Source: an uncultured Alphaproteobacteria bacterium
Lineage (GTDB): Bacteria; Pseudomonadota; Alphaproteobacteria; RF32; CAG-239
Assembly: GCA_934229625.1 (NCBI GenBank)
Contig: CAKQDU010000002.1
Coordinates: 184,405-248,404, forward strand
Direction: 5' to 3'
DNA length: 64,000 nucleotides
Shown here: in pieces, positions 16,821-25,019 of the stretch
Position numbering within the stretch: position 1 is the first letter of the stretch
Layout of the letters: each line of letters begins with the position of its first letter
The notes under the pieces: generated by a model
What the model was told of the DNA's origin: nothing
The model's database searches: none
The model's input: the letters and a program-made list of their open reading frames with translations, nothing else
Position numbers and translations under genes: made by a program

Positions 16821-17102
16821 TTAACCTCTCTTTGCAGTTGTGTCAGCTTTGGTGTGACCAAAGAATGTACGAGTTGGAGCAAATTCACCGAATTTGTGGC
16901 CAACCATATCTTCAGTAACCAAAACCGGAATAAATTTGTGACCATTGTGTACGCCGAATGTCAAACCAACAAATTGCGGCAACATAGTAGAACGGCGAGA
17001 CCAAATTTTAATCACTTCATTACGGCTAGAAGCTCTGGCAGCATCAGCTTTCTTCAGAAGATAGCCATCAACAAAAGGTCCTTTCCATACGGAACGTGTC
17101 AT
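16821..17102 (-). CDS. rpsS: 30S ribosomal protein S19
   Basis: A 93-residue protein, start MTRSVWKGPFVDGYLLKK, with the signature VGLTFGVHNGHKFIPV and VGHKFGEFAPTRTF. It lies 2 bases before rplV in the S10 order. Confidence 0.97.
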   Translation of the reverse strand: MTRSVWKGPFVDGYLLKKADAARASSRNEVIKIWSRRSTMLPQFVGLTFGVHNGHKFIPVLVTEDMVGHKFGEFAPTRTFFGHTKADTTAKRG

Positions 17103-17117
17103 TAGCTTTTCTCCTTA

Positions 17118-17951
17118 TTAGTTTTTGTTATCATGACGAGATCTCATAATAAAGCGATCTGTCTTTTTGTTAGAACGAGTTTTAGCGCCCTTAGTAGGTT
17201 TACCCCACGGTGTAACCGGATGACGGCCACCAGAAGTTCTACCTTCACCACCACCAAGCGGGTGGTCAACCGGGTTCATAGCAACACCGCGTGAAACAGG
17301 TCTCATACCCATCCAGCGTGCGCGACCGGCTTTACTAAGAGAAATGTTCTGATTGTCTGGATTAGAAACCGCACCAACGGTTGCCAAGCATTCTTCACGA
17401 ACAATTCTTAATTCGCCAGAGTTTAATTTCAGTTGAACATAACCGGCGTCTTTACCAACAACCTGAGCATAGCAACCGGCAGAACGAACCAATTGTCCGC
17501 CTTTGCCTGAACGCAGTTCAACGTTGTGTACAATAGTACCAACCGGCATATTCTTCAGAGGCATAGCATTACCCGGTTTAATATCTGCTTTTTCAGCAGA
17601 AACAATTTTATCACCGGCTTTCAAACGTTGCGGAGCCAAAATATAAGCCTTTTCGCCGTCGCTGTAATTTACCAAAGCGATAAATGCAGTACGGTTAGGA
17701 TCATATTCGATTCTCTCAACTGTAGCCTCACAATCAAATTTATTACGTTTAAAATCAATCACACGATAGCTGCGTTTGTGACCGCCACCGATACGACGAC
17801 TTGTAACGTGACCATAGTTATCACGCCCACCGGTCTTGCTCAGACCTTTTGTCAAACTCTTCTCCGGTTTGCCCTTGTACAATTCGCTTTTATCAACGAG
17901 TACAAGTTGGCGACGGCCGGCAGAAGTGGGCTTAAATGTATTCAAAGCCAT
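17118..17951 (-). CDS. rplB: 50S ribosomal protein L2
   Basis: This peptidyl-transferase-centre protein has 277 residues, with GRDNYGHVTSRRIGGGHKR and the C-terminal VAMNPVDHPLGGGEGRTSGG motif that holds the conserved His of the active region. Confidence 0.98.
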   Translation of the reverse strand: MALNTFKPTSAGRRQLVLVDKSELYKGKPEKSLTKGLSKTGGRDNYGHVTSRRIGGGHKRSYRVIDFKRNKFDCEATVERIEYDPNRTAFIALVNYSDGEKAYILAPQRLKAGDKIVSAEKADIKPGNAMPLKNMPVGTIVHNVELRSGKGGQLVRSAGCYAQVVGKDAGYVQLKLNSGELRIVREECLATVGAVSNPDNQNISLSKAGRARWMGMRPVSRGVAMNPVDHPLGGGEGRTSGGRHPVTPWGKPTKGAKTRSNKKTDRFIMRSRHDNKN

Positions 17952-17953
17952 AA

Positions 17954-18268
17954 CTAAATTCCTGTAGTAACATCAATGTTTTGACCATCGGCAAGAGTAA
18001 TGATGGCTTTTTTGTAATCAGAACGAACGCCCTGATGACCTCTAAAGCTTTTTACCTTACCAAATTGTTTAATTGTATTTACCTTATTAACTTTGACGTT
18101 AAAAATAGCTTCAACAGCAGCTTTAACATCATCTTTCGTAGCTGATAAAGGTACCATAAATACCACTTTTCCAGCTTCCGAAGAAATCATAGATTTTTCG
18201 GTAATTACCGGACGAACCAATGTATCATACATTACTGCAGTTACATTGTTTGATTTGCTCTTAACCAT
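17954..18268 (-). CDS. rplW: 50S ribosomal protein L23
   Basis: This docking site for trigger factor and SRP has 104 residues. The core VRPVITEKSM is preceded by about 18 extra residues (MVKSKSNNVTAVMYDTL). The chosen ATG at 18268 overlaps the rplD end by 8 bases behind GAGGAGAG; Met13 is a possible later start. Confidence 0.95.
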   Translation of the reverse strand: MVKSKSNNVTAVMYDTLVRPVITEKSMISSEAGKVVFMVPLSATKDDVKAAVEAIFNVKVNKVNTIKQFGKVKSFRGHQGVRSDYKKAIITLADGQNIDVTTGI

Positions 18269-18884
18269 TTAATCTCTCCTCTAAGCAACTTACTGCATCT
18301 TTTGTCAATACCAATTTGTCCTTTTTCAAGATGTCATATACGTTGGCACCGATTGTTGGCAGAATATCAATTCCGGCAATATTACGGCTAGCCAAAGCAA
18401 AATTAACATCTACTTCCTTGCCATCAATGAAAAGGCAGTTTGTCAGACCGCAAGCATTCAATTTAGCTTGTAAATCTTTTGTCTTAGGAGCTGACAGCTT
18501 TGCTTCGTCAATAACAACAAGGTTGCCTGCTTTTGCTTTTGCAGACAAAGCAGTTTTCAGACCAAGTTTTCTGAATTTTTTAGTCAAGTCGAAAGAGTGG
18601 TCTCTTACAACCGGACCAAATACAACGCCACCTTTTCTAAATTGAGCGCCCTTGCGAGAACCTTGACGAGCATTACCCGAACCTTTTTGTTTAAAAGGTT
18701 TAGCAGCTGTCAAAGCCACATCGGAACGACCTTTGGTAGCATGGTTACCGCTTTGTAATCTGGCCAACTGCCAATTTACAACGCGTTGTAAAATATCAGC
18801 GCGAACTTCCAAGCCATAAATGGAGTCGTTAAGTTCAATAGAGCCGACATTTTTATTTTCTAAATTTAAGATGTCCTGTTTCAT
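18261..18884 (-). CDS. rplD: 50S ribosomal protein L4
   Basis: This exit-tunnel protein (and autogenous regulator of the S10 operon in enterobacteria) has 207 residues, with the rRNA-binding loop KPFKQKGSGNARQGSRKGAQ and GGVVFGPVVRDHSF. Confidence 0.97.
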   Translation of the reverse strand: MKQDILNLENKNVGSIELNDSIYGLEVRADILQRVVNWQLARLQSGNHATKGRSDVALTAAKPFKQKGSGNARQGSRKGAQFRKGGVVFGPVVRDHSFDLTKKFRKLGLKTALSAKAKAGNLVVIDEAKLSAPKTKDLQAKLNACGLTNCLFIDGKEVDVNFALASRNIAGIDILPTIGANVYDILKKDKLVLTKDAVSCLEERLNG

Positions 18885-18906
18885 TTTTATTATTCCTTAC
18901 ACTTCA

Positions 18907-19626
18907 TTATGCATTTTCAGCTGGAGTTTCAGCCGCTGCAACAGGTTCATCAACTTTTTTCAATCCTGCAGGCATTGGAACAGAGGTGTTAGCCGGTTTT
19001 TTAACGGCATCAGTAACTCTTACCCAAGTGTTTTCAGAACCAGGAACACCGCCTTTAACCATAATCAAGCCTCTGGCAGCATCAATAGCCACAACTTTCA
19101 AGTTTTGAACGGTAACGCGTTCAGCACCCAAGTGACCGGCCATTTTTTTGCCTTTGAAAACTTTACCTGGATCTTGTCTTTGACCGGTAGAACCGTGAGA
19201 ACGGTGAGAAATTGACACACCGTGACTTGCTTCCAAACCAGCAAAGTTGTGACGCTTCATAACACCGGCAAAACCTTTACCGATAGAAGTAGCGCAAACA
19301 TCAACATACTGACCAGCAACAAAGTGTTCTACTGATAATTCATCGCCAACAGAAAGCAAGCAATCTTCAGAAACTCTGAATTCGCCCAACTTTTTCTTTG
19401 GTTCAACATTAGCCTTTGCAAAATATCCTTTCATAGGCTTGGTTACGTTTTTGGCTTTAATAGCGCCAGTACCAAGCTGAACTGCATTGTAGCCGTCTTT
19501 TTCAGCTGTTTTTACATTAACAACCTGCAAGCCGTCTACGCTCAAAACAGTTACAGGAACATGAGTTCCATCTGCTTCAAAAATGCGGGACATTCCTAAT
19601 TTTTTTGCGATTAGACCCGTACGCAT
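18907..19626 (-). CDS. rplC: 50S ribosomal protein L3
   Basis: This early-assembly protein has 239 residues, with the hallmark SHGSTGQRQDPGKVFKGKKM containing the Gln that PrmB methylates in E. coli. The last 25 or so residues form an Ala/Pro/Glu-rich tail (KKVDEPVAAAETPAENA) beyond the usual end, as in many alphaproteobacteria. Confidence 0.97.
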   Translation of the reverse strand: MRTGLIAKKLGMSRIFEADGTHVPVTVLSVDGLQVVNVKTAEKDGYNAVQLGTGAIKAKNVTKPMKGYFAKANVEPKKKLGEFRVSEDCLLSVGDELSVEHFVAGQYVDVCATSIGKGFAGVMKRHNFAGLEASHGVSISHRSHGSTGQRQDPGKVFKGKKMAGHLGAERVTVQNLKVVAIDAARGLIMVKGGVPGSENTWVRVTDAVKKPANTSVPMPAGLKKVDEPVAAAETPAENA

Positions 19627-19688
19627 TATTATTTTTTCCTTTTCTTAATAGGTTGACAACTTTTCTAAATCAAAGCGCCAACATTAAA

Positions 19689-19997
19689 TTACAATTTAAT
19701 TTCAACATTAACACCGGCAGCCAAATCAAGCTTCATCAAAGCATCAACTGTTTGCGGTGTAGGATCTACGATATCCAGAAGTCTTTTATGAGTACGGATT
19801 TCGAACTGTTCACGAGATTTTTTATCTACGTGCGGAGAACGGTTTACCGTAAACTTTTCGATTCTGTTAGGCAGAGGAATCGGACCTCTGACATTAGCGC
19901 CTGTTCTTTTGGCTGTATGCACGATTTCTGCTGTAGATAAATCAAGCAATCTATGGTCAAAAGCTTTCAAGCGGATTCTAATATTTTGTGTATCCAT
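19689..19997 (-). CDS. rpsJ: 30S ribosomal protein S10
   Basis: This first gene of the S10 operon encodes a 102-residue protein, also the NusE antitermination factor, with IRIRLKAFDHRLLD and GPIPLPNRIEKFTVNRSPHVDK. Upstream there is no tuf or fusA gene; a 420-base non-coding region with a promoter follows on the 5' side. Confidence 0.97.
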   Translation of the reverse strand: MDTQNIRIRLKAFDHRLLDLSTAEIVHTAKRTGANVRGPIPLPNRIEKFTVNRSPHVDKKSREQFEIRTHKRLLDIVDPTPQTVDALMKLDLAAGVNVEIKL

Positions 19998-20159
19998 TTT
20001 TTATACTTTTCCTATAGCTAAACGGCAAAAATCACCTTAATGGTTATCTGCCATCTAAATTTGTTACATTCTGCAAACTCTTTCGCAACAAAGGTTTGCC
20101 TTATATTTTATATTTGCTTCGCTGCGGGGCAACCCCCTCAAAACAATTGTTGTAGCGCT
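19998..20159 (-). promoter_or_regulatory. S10 operon leader region
   Basis: This is the 5' leader between the promoter near 20160 and rpsJ. It contains a stable hairpin GCAAAC(T)CTTT / AAAGGTTTGC at about 20073-20099. The position fits an attenuation or L4-type control leader, but no known L4 leader consensus was matched. The rest of the 420-base gap up to 20418 holds only the promoter and AT-rich sequence; a 88-codon open frame there (20101-20367) shows no protein-like features. Confidence 0.4.
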
Positions 20160-20188
20160 TATATACCATAACTGCACCCTCTTTGCAA
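20160..20188 (-). promoter_or_regulatory. Promoter of the S10 ribosomal operon
   Basis: On the minus strand, -35 TTGCAA (20188-20183), 17 bp spacer, -10 TATATA (20165-20160). It gives a leader of about 155 bases before rpsJ. Confidence 0.6.
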
Positions 20189-20418
20189 GCAAAAAATGCA
20201 CAAATTTTAAAAAAAATGACAGAAACAACTTTTGAGTCTATTCCGAGTCTAAAATCTGAATAATTATTTGAAATGATTAAAGATATATGCCAAGCAGACT
20301 GCATTTCGCAATAAAAAACAGATGAAACAGAAAAATTAAAAACTTTTTGATTGCATATTATATACATTTAGTTTATATTATACAAAATACAACCATATTT
20401 TAAAAGTCGGAGATTTCC

Positions 20419-20709
20419 ATGACAATTCAACAGAACCGAATTATTATTGTAAAAAAACATAAAACAAGCATGCGGCTCACCACTTCAGAGTGGTACATTC
20501 TTGACCGCATCTGCATCCGTGAAAATTTAAAACGCGACCAACTTTTAGACCTTATAGACAATATACGCACTCAAAGTTTCGGCTTAACGCCTGCTGTCCG
20601 TTTGTTTTCACTTTTATACCTGCACAATTTGGCAAGACATGACCAAAACTACGCCTATGCTCCGGACAACACAACGTTACATGAAACACTAAAAGAAATG
20701 ACAGAATAA
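20419..20709 (+). CDS. Ribbon-helix-helix domain protein
   Basis: A 96-residue protein whose first half (KTSMRLTTSEWYILDRICIRENLKRDQLLDLID) matches the RHH_4 type ribbon-helix-helix domain common in alphaproteobacteria: a beta strand with small alternating residues followed by two helices. The C-terminal part (LTPAVRLFSLLYLHNLARHD) is helical. It is probably a small DNA-binding regulator. It is convergent with trmB, ending 1 base from it, and has a CGGAG site upstream of the ATG. Confidence 0.75.
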   Translation: MTIQQNRIIIVKKHKTSMRLTTSEWYILDRICIRENLKRDQLLDLIDNIRTQSFGLTPAVRLFSLLYLHNLARHDQNYAYAPDNTTLHETLKEMTE

Positions 20710-20710
20710 A

Positions 20711-21466
20711 TTATATTCTTTGATACTCGAAAAACACCGGATTGCGCCCTTCACGCAAAGCTTTGCGTTGGTATTTTGTTTCAAACCAATCTGCCGGCGG
20801 ATTACGCCAGTCATCAGAACATTTTGCCGTCCAAACAAAATTTTCATTCTTAGCCATTGTATGCAAAACCCAACCTTTATACACCGCGTGGTCTGTGGCA
20901 ATCTGCAAGATTCCGCCTTTTTTCAACAGACGAGCCAACTCGGCAAGATTTTCAGGATTGACAAATCTCCGCCCCTCATGTTTTTTCTTTGGCCACGGGT
21001 CAGGAAAGAGCAGATAAATTTTATCAAAACAAGCATCCGGCAACGCTGCAAACAATAAACGAACATCGTCGTCATAAACTCTGATATTATCAACACGCCC
21101 ATCTTCTAAAGAAACGCCATGCGACAAATCTTCCTCGTTTCCTTCCTTAACACCGGTAATCAGGGACAACAGATTCGCAACACCGTTTTTATACACTTCA
21201 ACGCCCACAAAACCGGTTTCCGGCTGACTTTTGGCAATTGCCGACAAATGACCGCCGTCACCAAAACCTATTTCCAAAGCGTACCGCTGTTTAGGAGATG
21301 AAAAACTTTTACCTAAATCAATTTCGGCCGACGCATTTAACAAGATTCGCGGCAAAAAACCCTCAAGCAAAAAACTTTTTGCTTTACGAATCGTCCTGCC
21401 TTTGCGCCGACCGAAAAACTTAGGTTTATCACCTATTTTATTTTGCTGATTAGAATTTGTTGTCAT
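20711..21466 (-). CDS. trmB: tRNA (guanine-N7-)-methyltransferase
   Basis: TrmB methylates G46 in the variable loop of tRNAs using SAM. The 251-residue product has the SAM-binding motif ALEIGFGDGGHL and the family signature LLFPDPWPKKKHEGRR, followed by GGILQIATDH. The start is taken at 21466 (MTTNSNQQ), where the ATG overlaps the end of the XRE regulator gene by 17 bases; the open frame continues upstream inside that gene. It follows the regulator in one operon. Confidence 0.94.
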   Translation of the reverse strand: MTTNSNQQNKIGDKPKFFGRRKGRTIRKAKSFLLEGFLPRILLNASAEIDLGKSFSSPKQRYALEIGFGDGGHLSAIAKSQPETGFVGVEVYKNGVANLLSLITGVKEGNEEDLSHGVSLEDGRVDNIRVYDDDVRLLFAALPDACFDKIYLLFPDPWPKKKHEGRRFVNPENLAELARLLKKGGILQIATDHAVYKGWVLHTMAKNENFVWTAKCSDDWRNPPADWFETKYQRKALREGRNPVFFEYQRI

Positions 21467-21971
21467 CAGCGTCTTTTTCTGCCATAGCCAAATTGCTATT
21501 AGATTTTGACAATGCAACCATCAAATTAAACAAATTTCTGGCAATAGACCGATTAGGAATTTTGTAATAAGCACGAACCAATTCCAATGTTTCTTTTCTT
21601 TTCATCGGGTCATCGTCAAAAGAGCGTTTGTCTTCTTCAAAGTAATAATTTTTTTCACTTTGATTTTTGTTAAGCATACGCGGACTATTTTTAACAACAT
21701 TTTCATCCATGTCTTCAAAGAAAAAGCCCATTGGGACTTCCAAAACTCGGCTGATATCCCACAATCTACTTGCTCCGACACGATTCATCCCTTTCTCATA
21801 CTTTTGTATTTGTTGAAAAGTTAAACCAAGCATTTCAGCCATTTGCTGCTGAGTAATGTGTAAAATTGTACGACGCAGACGAATTCTGTTACCAACATGA
21901 ACGTCTACCGGATTTGGTTCATTATCATTAACTCTTCCTCTAAGAGATTTATTTTCTTTCATCTTGTTCAC
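21450..21971 (-). CDS. XRE family transcriptional regulator, PraR-like
   Basis: The 173-residue protein has a helix-turn-helix of the Cro/CI type at about residues 25-85: HVGNRIRLRRTILHITQQQMAEMLGLTFQQIQKYEKGMNRVGASRLWDIS, written here as overlapping motifs RIRLRRT, QQMAEMLGLTFQQIQKYEKG and NRVGASRL. This closely fits the PraR/SinR-like regulators of alphaproteobacteria, which repress surface and quorum genes in rhizobia. The C-terminal part is a disordered and helical tail with RNLFNLM. A palindrome overlapping its own -10 suggests autorepression. Confidence 0.88.
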   Translation of the reverse strand: MNKMKENKSLRGRVNDNEPNPVDVHVGNRIRLRRTILHITQQQMAEMLGLTFQQIQKYEKGMNRVGASRLWDISRVLEVPMGFFFEDMDENVVKNSPRMLNKNQSEKNYYFEEDKRSFDDDPMKRKETLELVRAYYKIPNRSIARNLFNLMVALSKSNSNLAMAEKDADDNKF

Positions 21972-21985
21972 CCCAATTAGTCAAA

Positions 21986-22001
21986 TACATTCATAAATGT
22001 A
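21986..22001. promoter_or_regulatory. Candidate operator of the XRE regulator
   Basis: A perfect palindrome TACATT-cata-AATGTA overlaps the -10 of the regulator's promoter by four bases. Its location suggests binding by the regulator itself; this is inferred from position only. Confidence 0.45.
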
Positions 22002-22026
22002 TAGAATTAACTGAGCCGTTTGTCAA
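21998..22026 (-). promoter_or_regulatory. Promoter of the XRE regulator-trmB operon
   Basis: Minus strand: -35 TTGACA (22026-22021), 17 bp spacer, -10 TATACA (22003-21998), giving a short leader before the start at 21971. Confidence 0.65.
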
Positions 22027-22227
22027 ATACTAAATCACTAAAATTTATCAAAAAAATATAATATTTTGTTATATTGCGCCAAATAATGTTATATAATATA
22101 GTATATATAAAGGTTTCAAATTACGTTTAACTATACAATTCTTTGTAGTTAATTTTAATTATTCGGTAATTGCATATTTTTAAATCCCTTCCCAAAGCAC
22201 ACGCCTATTTATTACAATTTTATCAAA
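22027..22227. other. AT-rich intergenic stretch
   Basis: No gene or strong structure is seen between the regulator's promoter and the terminator at 22228. The sequence is very AT-rich, with TATA-like runs around 22090-22110. Confidence 0.6.
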
Positions 22228-22283
22228 AAAAGCTTCCTTGATAAACTGCACCGAATACGAACAGTTCATAAAGGAAGCTTTTA
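22225..22283 (-). terminator. Terminator of the 22.3 kb membrane protein gene
   Basis: A long stem: AAAGCTTCCTT (about 22229-22239) pairs with AAGGAAGCTTT (about 22271-22281), extended inward by AAACTG/CAGTT. On the minus strand the distal arm is followed by a T-run, as expected for a gene ending at 22289. Confidence 0.75.
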
Positions 22284-22288
22284 TAAAT

Positions 22289-22717
22289 TCAGCTCTTACA
22301 ATCATCCGGCAAGACAATGTCTTTTTCAGACTGATAATACTGTATTAAAATTACAAAGCAGACAAAACCCAAAATCATAATAATTCTCGGAATTTGCTGT
22401 TGAAAAGACCTGTCTATGTCCTCTGCGTTGACTTTTCCCTGCATAAACTGCAAATTTTTATTTTTTGCAGTAACAAAAGCCGTAACAACACTGTCTTTAG
22501 AAGGATATACCCACATGCCTGCATCATCAAGCACATGAGTAATAAAAATTTTCTTTTCCGCAATCACCGCGTATAAAGAATCTCTTCCTTCCGCTTTTGT
22601 TTTTTGTTGCACAACGCACTCAGCCACGACAACCGGATAAACAGAACGTCGCCCAAACTTGTCATACACGATGCAAACACAGACCATAAACACAATAAAT
22701 AAAATAATATTTCTCAT
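22289..22717 (-). CDS. Unknown membrane protein
   Basis: A 142-residue protein with two predicted membrane segments: residues 3-18 (NIILFIVFMVCVCIVY) and about 109-127 (IPRIIMILGFVCFVILIQYY). The roughly 90-residue loop between them would lie on one side of the membrane. This hairpin topology with a central soluble domain is not tied to a family I recognise. A terminator follows immediately. It is the only gene between the XRE operon and the divergent gene at 22863. Confidence 0.6.
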   Translation of the reverse strand: MRNIILFIVFMVCVCIVYDKFGRRSVYPVVVAECVVQQKTKAEGRDSLYAVIAEKKIFITHVLDDAGMWVYPSKDSVVTAFVTAKNKNLQFMQGKVNAEDIDRSFQQQIPRIIMILGFVCFVILIQYYQSEKDIVLPDDCKS

Positions 22718-22862
22718 AAAAAATAAATAATTATAATAAACTATACTCTTTTTATCACATATTTTTATAAATTAAAAGTTTTTTTGCCAAAATTTTCACC
22801 ATTGACAGAAAAAAATAAAATGCTACTATGAGAATGAAGTTTAATTATTAAATTTTATTCTT

Positions 22863-23270
22863 ATGAAACATGTACTTTTATTTTTTAGTCTTATTTGGTA
22901 TGCAGCAGGCCTTTGTCTTACGGTCTTTGCTTCTGCAAAATTAGCAATCGCGCCTGATTACGTTATTTCGTTGGTGCCGATTCCTTTTATCCTTGTAATA
23001 CTTTTCGGAGTGCTTGCTTTTTCCATTTCAGCAGCCAGACTTTTCAGTCCGACACTCAGGTTGTATCAACATGTGTTATTTTGGAAAAAAGAAAACAGAG
23101 AGTTAAACAAGGACGAATACCGAACAAAATTAGCGGAAGGACAGGTGATTTACAACATTTTTATTACTACCTGTTTTGCATCATGTTGGCTTCTTGTACC
23201 ATTGCCTTTTTACGCAATGTCTTGGGTTTTTATCAACAAATATGTATGCGACATGCGTCCCGACTGTTAA
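22863..23270 (+). CDS. Unknown small integral membrane protein
   Basis: A 135-residue protein with three likely membrane helices (residues 4-28, 36-60 and about 96-118) separated by a charged loop (FWKKENRELNKDEYRTKLAEG). No recognised family. A terminator lies shortly downstream at 23291. Confidence 0.6.
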   Translation: MKHVLLFFSLIWYAAGLCLTVFASAKLAIAPDYVISLVPIPFILVILFGVLAFSISAARLFSPTLRLYQHVLFWKKENRELNKDEYRTKLAEGQVIYNIFITTCFASCWLLVPLPFYAMSWVFINKYVCDMRPDC

Positions 23271-23290
23271 TTTCTCTAACAAAAAAGCAA

Positions 23291-23328
23291 AAAACTCCTG
23301 TTCAGTTTATACCGGACCGGAGTTTTTT
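23291..23328 (+). terminator. Rho-independent terminator
   Basis: AAAACTCC (23291-23298) pairs with GGAGTTTT (23319-23326), followed by further T residues. It lies 20 bases after the membrane protein gene. Confidence 0.75.
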
Positions 23329-23505
23329 GTTTTTTACCAAAAATCGAACTATTATTTACCGCCTTTCTAACATTTGCAAACCATTCATCTATGCTAACAG
23401 TCTTCTCATAAACAAGATAATTTGCCAAACAGGTGTTTTTTATTGATTTTTATTTTGATTAAGCTATACCTTGACTAAATTTAAATCAGATAAAAGGAAC
23501 TCACG

Positions 23506-23805
23506 ATGAAAAAAATTTTTTTAGCCATTTTTGTATTTTTGGGCGCTTGCGAAAACATTTCTCAATATACCGCAGCTCCGGCCAATGCAAGTCCGCGCCA
23601 AAAAATGCAATCATGTATGCTTAATGAAGCTAATAACCGCCTCTACAACGGCACATTATTTGTTAATACCGTCAGCGCAACATCCAAAGATATAGCCAAC
23701 ACCTGTATCCGCAAACTTGCTTTGCAAGCCGCCGGCATTAGTGAAGAATCTCAGACAGCGGCTGTTAATATTATTAACAACCTGAAAACCCTTAGCGGAA
23801 AATAA
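23506..23805 (+). CDS. Small predicted lipoprotein
   Basis: A 99-residue protein with a signal sequence MKKIFLAIFVFLGAC, where LGAC is a lipobox that would put the lipidated Cys at residue 15. The mature part is polar and helical with two further cysteines (QSCML, NTCIRK). AAAGGAAC lies upstream of the ATG. The family is not recognised. Confidence 0.65.
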   Translation: MKKIFLAIFVFLGACENISQYTAAPANASPRQKMQSCMLNEANNRLYNGTLFVNTVSATSKDIANTCIRKLALQAAGISEESQTAAVNIINNLKTLSGK

Positions 23806-23841
23806 AAATCTCTCGTTTATTTATTTTTTTATAAATTAAAT

Positions 23842-23869
23842 TTGACAAGCTGAAAATTCCGGTTATTAT
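23842..23869 (+). promoter_or_regulatory. Promoter of the tRNA-Val pair
   Basis: TTGACA (23842-23847), 16 bp spacer, TATTAT (23864-23869); transcription would begin a few bases before the first tRNA. Confidence 0.65.
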
Positions 23870-23884
23870 AGCAAACCGTAATAT

Positions 23885-23959
23885 AGTTCCGTGGTGAAAC
23901 GGTTATCACGTATCCTTGACATGGATGAGTCTGCAGTTCAACTCTGCGCGGAACTACCA
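23885..23959 (+). tRNA. tRNA-Val (anticodon GAC)
   Basis: A full cloverleaf can be drawn: acceptor AGTTCCG/CGGAACT with discriminator A and encoded CCA, D-stem GTGA/TCAC, anticodon stem TATCC/GGATG with loop TTGACAT (anticodon GAC), 5-base variable loop, T-stem TGCAG/CTGCG with loop TTCAACT. It is 75 bases long. The GAC anticodon reads GUC and GUU. Confidence 0.92.
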
Positions 23960-23968
23960 GTTTTTTTT

Positions 23969-24043
23969 GGTTCCGTGGTGAAACGGTTATCACATATCCT
24001 TCACATGGATGGGTCTGCAGTTCAACTCTGCGCGGAACTACCA
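23969..24043 (+). tRNA. tRNA-Val (anticodon CAC)
   Basis: A near copy of the previous tRNA nine bases downstream: acceptor GGTTCCG/CGGAACT (one G-U pair), same D- and T-arms, anticodon loop TTCACAT (anticodon CAC), encoded CCA. It would read GUG. The pair differs at only a handful of positions, including base 34, so it arose by tandem duplication. No clear terminator is seen after it. Confidence 0.92.
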
Positions 24044-24306
24044 GTTCTATCTTTCGCCCAACCCCAGCACAATAGCACACACTTCATTGCCTTTACTGCA
24101 CGATTTACACAAAGAATCTATATTTTTCGTACGGAACATTTTTCAGTTTAGGAAGCATTTCTTGCACAGTTTTCCATAAGATATAATGCTCAAACGTAAC
24201 ACATAAAAATATGTAAAAATACCACAACGACTACAATTTTCTTTTTGACAGCAACATATTGCGGATGTATTTTTAGCGTATGAAAAGCAATTTTTGGAGA
24301 ATTTAA

Positions 24307-25008
24307 ATGAGTGACATATCAAACCGGAGAATTGGTATGAATAAAGAAGACCCAATAATACACTTTATTAAAAAAAATAAAGAGCTAATTAAACAAGAAA
24401 TACTAGATATTGACTATGACATCGTAAATAATCACCCTATTTTAGGCAAATGCAACAAAGAGCATTCTTTTTTCAAAAGCCCTTTATACCGTCATATGGA
24501 CCCGACAGAACCACAGCTAACAAAAGCTTTATCCTCTTTCTTAAAAGACAACCCTCTAACTTGTAAAGCATTTTTAGACGCAATATTTACATCATTAAAA
24601 CAAGATGTTAAACTTCCAGATACAGGATATGTTTGCAAATGTGAAGAAATTACTAAAAATGTTCGTTCCAAGGAAAAACAACAAAAACGAATTGATAACG
24701 TAATTATATGGAAAAATAAAGCCCTTTGCATAGAGGTAAAATTTGATGCCACAATAAAAAATAATGATTTAGCAATCTACGAACAACAAATGAAATCAAC
24801 TGCCAATGGTAAAGAAACAATATTTGTCGTTATCAGTATCACGCATATTCAAGATATAATAAACAAAAAAAAGAAAAAGCACACTTGGCACAACCTTATA
24901 TGGTCAGAAGTTCTAAAAAAATGGGAATACTACATTCGCAAGTATCAAATTATAGAAGATGATGATATAAAAAGATATCGCTCATCATTATGGCAAAAAA
25001 TATCATAA
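24307..25008 (+). CDS. PD-(D/E)XK nuclease-superfamily protein
   Basis: A 233-residue protein whose central part has a PD-(D/E)XK nuclease core: RIDNVIIW (active-site Asp) followed 14 residues later by CIEVKFDA (the ExK half), then a helix with YEQQMKS. The N-terminal third is charged and helical; the segment DPTEPQLTKALSSFL is typical of PDDEXK-family proteins found with restriction or defence genes. Codon use is clearly more AT-rich than the housekeeping genes. GGAG lies 8 bases before the ATG. It is followed 11 bases later by an unknown gene. A defence or restriction-like role is an inference. Confidence 0.75.
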   Translation: MSDISNRRIGMNKEDPIIHFIKKNKELIKQEILDIDYDIVNNHPILGKCNKEHSFFKSPLYRHMDPTEPQLTKALSSFLKDNPLTCKAFLDAIFTSLKQDVKLPDTGYVCKCEEITKNVRSKEKQQKRIDNVIIWKNKALCIEVKFDATIKNNDLAIYEQQMKSTANGKETIFVVISITHIQDIINKKKKKHTWHNLIWSEVLKKWEYYIRKYQIIEDDDIKRYRSSLWQKIS

Positions 25009-25019
25009 GGATAATAAAA

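Noticed and set aside
20101..20367. Minus-strand open frame of 88 codons upstream of rpsJ
   Set aside because: It covers the S10 operon promoter, has no ribosome site and no recognisable features.
23829..24080. Minus-strand open frame with a protein repeat (LVVPRRVELQTHPC...)
   Set aside because: The repeat is the two tandem tRNA-Val genes read on the wrong strand; no protein is encoded.
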